A DNA stretch of 64,000 nt from Phytophthora colocasiae (lineage: Eukaryota; Oomycota; Peronosporomycetes; Peronosporales; Peronosporaceae), in assembly GCA_018806915.1 (NCBI GenBank), contig JAGKQI010000089.1:124001-188000 (forward strand), given 5' to 3'. Positions within the stretch are counted from its first letter, which is position 1. Each line of letters begins with the position of its first letter. Positions 60,212 through 64,000 of the stretch are shown here, piece by piece. The position numbers and the translations under genes are program-made. The notes beneath the pieces were generated by a model. The model searched no databases. It was not told where the DNA came from and saw nothing but the letters and a program-made list of their open reading frames with translations.

Positions 60212-60730
60212 ATGTCCCAGCAGGAAGCAGACGCGGCTCCGGCCCTCGATATGATTAAGCTCATCAGGTAGATCTCTCACTGACATTGCTATTCGACCTA
60301 CTCCAAGCGCGTAACTCGCTCTGTAGGCTTAGAAATGACCATTACAAGTTCTGACTTAGAAATGTGTGTCATTTTTTCGTATCGTTCTCTTTGCTACGAC
60401 ACAGCGCTGAGGGCCACGAGATCTACATTAGCAGGAAATGCGCCATGGTATCGGGTACAATTCGTGCCATGTTGAGTGGTGCGTGTATTGAAATAAAACA
60501 ATGTCCAATAGGAAAAATAACTGACTAATAGCTGCGTTGCAGGCCAATTCACGGAGAGCAAAGGCGAGATCACATTCCCAGACATCAGTGCCCCCATTTT
60601 GGAGAAGGTGTCTCAGTACATGTACTACAAGACTCAGTACTCGGACAGCACGTCACGGCTCCCGGAGTTCGCCATTGAGCCGGAAATCGCTATGGAGCTG
60701 CTCATGGCGGCCAATTACCTCGACTGCTAA
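60212..60730 (+). CDS. ELOC: elongin C
   Basis: Exons 60212-60267, 60405-60478 and 60543-60730 give 105 residues. It has the BTB/POZ-like SKP1 fold: IKLISAEGHEIYISRKCAMV, SGTIRAMLSG, ITFPDISAPILEKVSQYMYY, and the terminal IAMELLMAANYLDC, which is the elongin C end. It links elongin B and substrate receptors of CUL2/CUL5-type ubiquitin ligases and also serves transcription elongation. Both introns are GT-AG and restore the classic sequence across the junctions (LIS|AEGHE, LSG|QFTE). A Tc1 element lies 83 bp after the stop. Confidence 0.93.
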
Positions 60731-60813
60731 TCTTCTGCAGCCATTAACCATTGAGCCAAGAACATGTCGAGTCTAATACATTCAGCCATATCTTCAGCTT
60801 CATCGTGGGAGTA

Positions 60814-61014
60814 CAGTGCACGCCGGAATTATAAACGCACCAGAAAATTGACTTTCCTGAAAACCATCTTCAGTGTTTCCAGCCGAACCAACCCTTACAG
60901 ACTACTGGACGACAATAGAAAACGTATGCAAAACGGAGAAATGGAAAAGCTGGTGTCGTTCAAGAGCAATCGGCAAAAATCATGTTTTGGCTCGGGTCAA
61001 AAGTATAAACGCAC
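60814..61014 (+). repeat. left 201-bp TIR of the Tc1 element
   Basis: Reverse complement of 62191-62391 apart from about two bases (near 60886 and 60981). Confidence 0.92.
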
Positions 61015-61148
61015 TGGTCAGTTTTTTTGTACGGGCGGTAATAAAACGAAATATAAGCGGTCTTATTGGTAATAAATGAAACAGATAAATAGCGGTTTGA
61101 AAAACGTTTCCAGATACCACCACTTGTTTTTTTGGGGAGGAGACAACT

Positions 61149-62076
61149 ATGCCTCGCGGCAAGCAGTTAAGCCAGGAAGAATGCATGCAGATAAACAAGC
61201 TGCTAAGAGAGGGAAAAAGCCACAGAGCAGTGGCAAATGAGAGTGGACGCAGTGAGACGGCTATAAGGAACTACTTAAAGCGCGGCAATGCTTCATTAGT
61301 GACCAAGAGAACCAGGAGAAGGCCAAAATTGAATGACCGAGAGTCGAGGCGTGTTGTTTTGGCTGGCTGTAGCGCGAAATCTATCCAGCTTCCCACATAT
61401 CTAGTCATTTTGCCATGCCGTCCTAGTAGAAGTCTACCGTGCTACGTGTGCTGCGTAAACACCGCTACATCCACATTTGCTAAACGCAAACTCACTCCAA
61501 CCATCAAGCCTCACCACAAGAAGGCTCGAGTGGCTTTGCGGAACGTTACCGTGGCAAACGCGTATTCTGGCGGCGCGTGGTGTTCACAGACGAAAAGAAG
61601 TTCAATTTGGATGGCCCTGATGGGTTCCGTTACTACTGGCATGACATGCGAGCCGAGCGAAATACATGTCGAAGCGGGTGAACGGTGGGGGAAGCGTCAT
61701 GATTTGGGCAGGGTGAACTGGTACGGCAACACCGAGATCGTCTTTTTAAAGGGCAAAGCAAGGTGCTAGCAACTACACTGAAACTCTTCGCAGCAGCTTG
61801 CTACCTTACATGAGAGAACTTAAGTCGAATATTGGCGATTTGGACCCAATATTTCAGCACGATAACGCGTCCATTCACTCGGCAAGACTCACGAAGGACT
61901 TCCTCGCGGTAAATAACATTTACTACGCTACCATGGCCGGCGAAGAGCCCCGATCTCAACACATCATAGAGAACGTTTGGGGACTTCTGGCTCGCATAAA
62001 AGTATATGCAAACGGTCGCCAATTTGAGAGGGCCGCCGATTTGATCAAACAGATCAAGTTAGTGGTCTCGAATTGA
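61149..62076 (+). pseudogene. Tc1 transposase, several frameshifts
   Basis: The start MPRGKQLSQEECMQINKLLR and an HTH (SHRAVANESGRSETAIRNYL) plus a basic GRPR-like hinge (TKRTRRRPKLNDRE) are in one frame. The catalytic part is scattered: VVFTDEKKFNLDGPDGFRYY (first Asp) and VNGGGSVMIWAG are in other frames, and IFQHDNASIHSA (second Asp) and IIENVWGLLARIKV (third acid, Glu) lie in the ORF at 61798-62076. Frames break at least three times, so the copy needs help to move. The near-identical long ends suggest it is not ancient. Confidence 0.82.
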
Positions 62077-62190
62077 TCCAACGTACATTAAAAAGTTAGT
62101 TAGGAGTGTTCTAAGCGACTGGAAGCGACTTACGGTTGCTGAAAGGCTCGAAGACTCCCTACTAGAGCCCAACCAATTTTGGCAAGTAGA

Positions 62191-62391
62191 GTGCGTTTAT
62201 ACTTTTGACCCGAGCCAAAACATGTTTTTTGCCGATTGCTCTTGAACGACACCAGCTTTTCCATTTCTCCGTTTTGCATACGTTTTCTATTGTCGTCCAG
62301 TAGTCTGTAAGGGTTGGTTTGGCTGGAAACACTGAAGATGGTTTTCAGGAAAGTCAATTTTCTGGTGCGTTTATAATTCCGGCGTGCACTG
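62191..62391 (-). repeat. right 201-bp TIR of the Tc1 element
   Basis: Ends GGCGTGCACTG before the TA duplication; it mirrors the left end. Confidence 0.92.
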
Positions 62392-62436
62392 TATCTTTGA
62401 ATTCCAGGGGCTATTCTCAGATAGACTCTTCAGCCG

Positions 62437-63037
62437 ATGCTGCTTGCCAAGCAGCGACGTCGCGCGAGGCTTGTCCTACAGCAGGCAATCTGTTTCCAAG
62501 GATGGTTCGGCTTCCTCTTCTACCCGATATCGGGTTTGCTGTTACGTGATAAGGTACAGCTTGACTAGTGGAGCAACAAAAGCTGAAGCTGACATATCTT
62601 TGTGTTATTGAAAGCTGGTTGCACGCCAGTACAGTTCGTCGTTGTCTCGAGCACTGCCAATTTGCTGCTTAGCTGTGCTGATCCCAGCAGATGTGGCTCG
62701 CTATTACTTGGGAACGCGTGGGAATTTACACGCGCAAGTGTTCCCCCTCACATCCTTCATGTTCCTGTCAGCTTGCCCAGTCTTCCCTGGTTTGACCTAC
62801 TTGACCTTTTTCGCTGAGCATCGTCTTCCATTTGATGTTGCAGCTGGAATCATTTTCATTCTTCTACTCGCAGCAGAGACGTTGGCAGGGTTATTGGTTG
62901 TACGTGAATTGCTCCGACAAGAAGCTGCTCGCTTCCTCAGAATGCGCGAGTTTAGCGATAGCAATAAAGAGAACGACGAGCGAACTAGGTTCTTGCATGG
63001 AGAAGATAGAGATTCAAAGGCAAGAGCATGGCAGTAA
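62437..63037 (+). CDS. TMEM17/TMEM216-like ciliary transition-zone protein
   Basis: Exons 62437-62553 and 62615-63037 give 179 residues. Four TM segments: GWFGFLFYPISGLLL, ALPICCLAVLIPADVARYYL, TSFMFLSACPVFPGLTYLTF and AAGIIFILLLAAETLAGLLV. The phrase RYYLGTRGNLHAQVFPLTSF fits the R-x-Y-x-G-x-x-GNL motif shared by TMEM17, TMEM216 and TMEM80, tetraspan proteins of the transition zone at the base of cilia. The tail is charged. An in-frame TAG lies just upstream of the ATG, which supports this start. The Tc1 element ends only 46 bp upstream, in the likely promoter or 5'-UTR. Confidence 0.75.
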
Positions 63038-63126
63038 GTTTAAGAATGGATCAAACACAGATCAGTTTCACAGTGTCTTTTCAAGATCACTACACCTTGC
63101 GAGCAGATCCACTTCGAGTTGCTACC

Positions 63127-64000
63127 ATGTCAGCGCTACGGAGTATGGAGACAACGCACAAGAGCACAGTAAGGACAAGTTCTGGATGATGTTAACTAAG
63201 TTTTAAATTTTCTCTACTTTTCAGACGGTGTTACGGTGCAAGGTGGCAATTGTTGGAGATGCGACGGTGGGTAAGACGGCCCTGCTGCAGGTTCTCAAGA
63301 GTAATGGACATGAATATCCGAAGAATTACGTCATGGTGAGGTTTTCGTTTCTGTAGTGCTTGAAATTTACAGTTAACCACTTTTTTTTTTCCAGACATCG
63401 GACGTCGAGCTGTCGACGAAAAGCATCGCGATCCCAGATACGAACGTCGTTGTGGAGCTCTACCTCTTTGACTGTGCTGGTCAGAGTATATTCAATCAAC
63501 TCGACTTTGGAACTGTTCATGTAAAGTTTTGTTTGTAGATTTACTACTTGAGGTAATGATGATAGCTAATTGTTACACGATTCTCAAGTACAAGGGAGCG
63601 TCGATTGCCCTCGTAGTGTTCGACGTGAATAACAAGGAGTCATTCAAGTCTTGCAGCAAATGGTACCAAGATGTTCGCGATGCATCTCCGAACCACAACA
63701 TCCCTGGTACGTTCGTTGATTTGTTACATCACAGTCAAAGGCTTATACTGTTTGAATTGATCCAGGCGTACTACTAGCCAACAAAACGGACCTCCGCTAC
63801 AACAATCGCGATGCAATCTCCACCAAAGAGGCCGAAGAATTCGCAGAGAGAAACGATCTCAAGTTCTTTGAGTGCTCCGCGGTAAGGCTTTTCCATCCCG
63901 AGCAACAAATAATATCTACAGTTTCCTGACTTTCGTATCCAGCAACAAAACGCAGGTGTTGAGGTAGCTTTCACTTACATTGCAGACTGGTTCCACAAGA
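63127..64000 (+). CDS. IFT27: IFT27 (RabL4-type small GTPase), partial at right edge
   Basis: Exons 63127-63168, 63225-63335, 63395-63520, 63589-63706, 63766-63881 and 63943 onward, running off the window. Motifs: G1 VAIVGDATVGKTALLQ, KSIAIPDTNVVVELYLFD leading to G3 DCAGQ, ALVVFDVNNKESFKSCSKWY, G4 LLANKTDLR, and G5 FFECSA. The phrase PDTxxxVELYLFDCAGQ and the lack of a prenylation context so far fit IFT27, the IFT-B GTPase, rather than a transport Rab. An alternative start at 63145 would remove six residues. All introns are GT-AG with correct phase. Confidence 0.88.

Larger units (their letters stand above)
60814..62391 (+). mobile_element. Tc1-type DNA transposon with 201-bp inverted ends
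   Basis: 1,578 bp, flanked by TA at 60812-60813 and 62392-62393. Outer end CAGTGCACGCC. The inverted repeats (60814-61014 and 62191-62391) are 201 bp with about two mismatches. Each carries a TATAAACGCAC-type motif at both its outer (60830-60840) and inner (61004-61014) end, the IR/DR arrangement of Tc1 relatives with two transposase sites per end. It contains a broken transposase gene. Confidence 0.92.

Noticed and set aside
1..64000. tRNA, rRNA or CRISPR
   Set aside because: None recognised; the short direct repeats seen are target duplications, LTRs, IR/DR motifs or coding repeats.

Overview
The window looks like a chromosomal piece of a Phytophthora-type oomycete. Nuclear genes have short GT-AG introns of about 50 to 100 bp, genes are packed tightly in divergent and convergent pairs, flagellar genes are present, and there are decayed copies of a large oomycete membrane-protein family and oomycete-style transposons. 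The genus is inferred; no search was run.

Layout. 1-7.0 kb: housekeeping genes (a coiled-coil gene running off the left edge, two small unknown genes, 3-ketodihydrosphingosine reductase with a one-base frame break, mitochondrial ribosomal protein uL15, a 1-Cys peroxiredoxin, and an adenylate kinase fused to a C-terminal PH-like region). 7.3-8.3 kb: a decayed multi-TM pseudogene. 8.5-20.4 kb: three tandem cytochrome P450 genes. The first is split by a 5.27-kb Ty3/gypsy element with identical LTRs and a 5-bp target duplication. Between the first and second lies a TA-flanked Tc1/mariner-like relic that itself carries a 269-bp element with a 9-bp target duplication. 20.6-21.2 kb: a COPI-associated membrane protein.

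22.3-53.8 kb: a tandem family of six paralogous 7-TM proteins (TOM1/THH1-like by motif), four on the left and two on the right, separated by 23 kb of transposons. The island holds a full-length LINE with two intact ORFs and a 17-bp target duplication (ORF1 has an OTU-like cysteine protease region), an ornithine aminotransferase fragment, a MULE transposase, and a nest. In the nest, a 9-bp-TSD element with 150-bp inverted ends sits on the MULE start codon. It contains a Harbinger-like transposase unit, which in turn is invaded by a 7.6-kb chromodomain gypsy element.

53.9-64 kb: dense host genes: a LicD/fukutin-like transferase, an FSH1-type serine hydrolase, NTF2, a coiled-coil protein, IFT52, enhancer of rudimentary homolog, elongin C, a Tc1 element with 201-bp IR/DR ends, a TMEM17/TMEM216-like transition-zone protein, and IFT27 running off the right edge. 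IFT52, the TMEM17-like protein and IFT27 all serve flagellum assembly and lie within 6.5 kb. All gene models with introns were built by eye from splice signals and reading-frame continuity.
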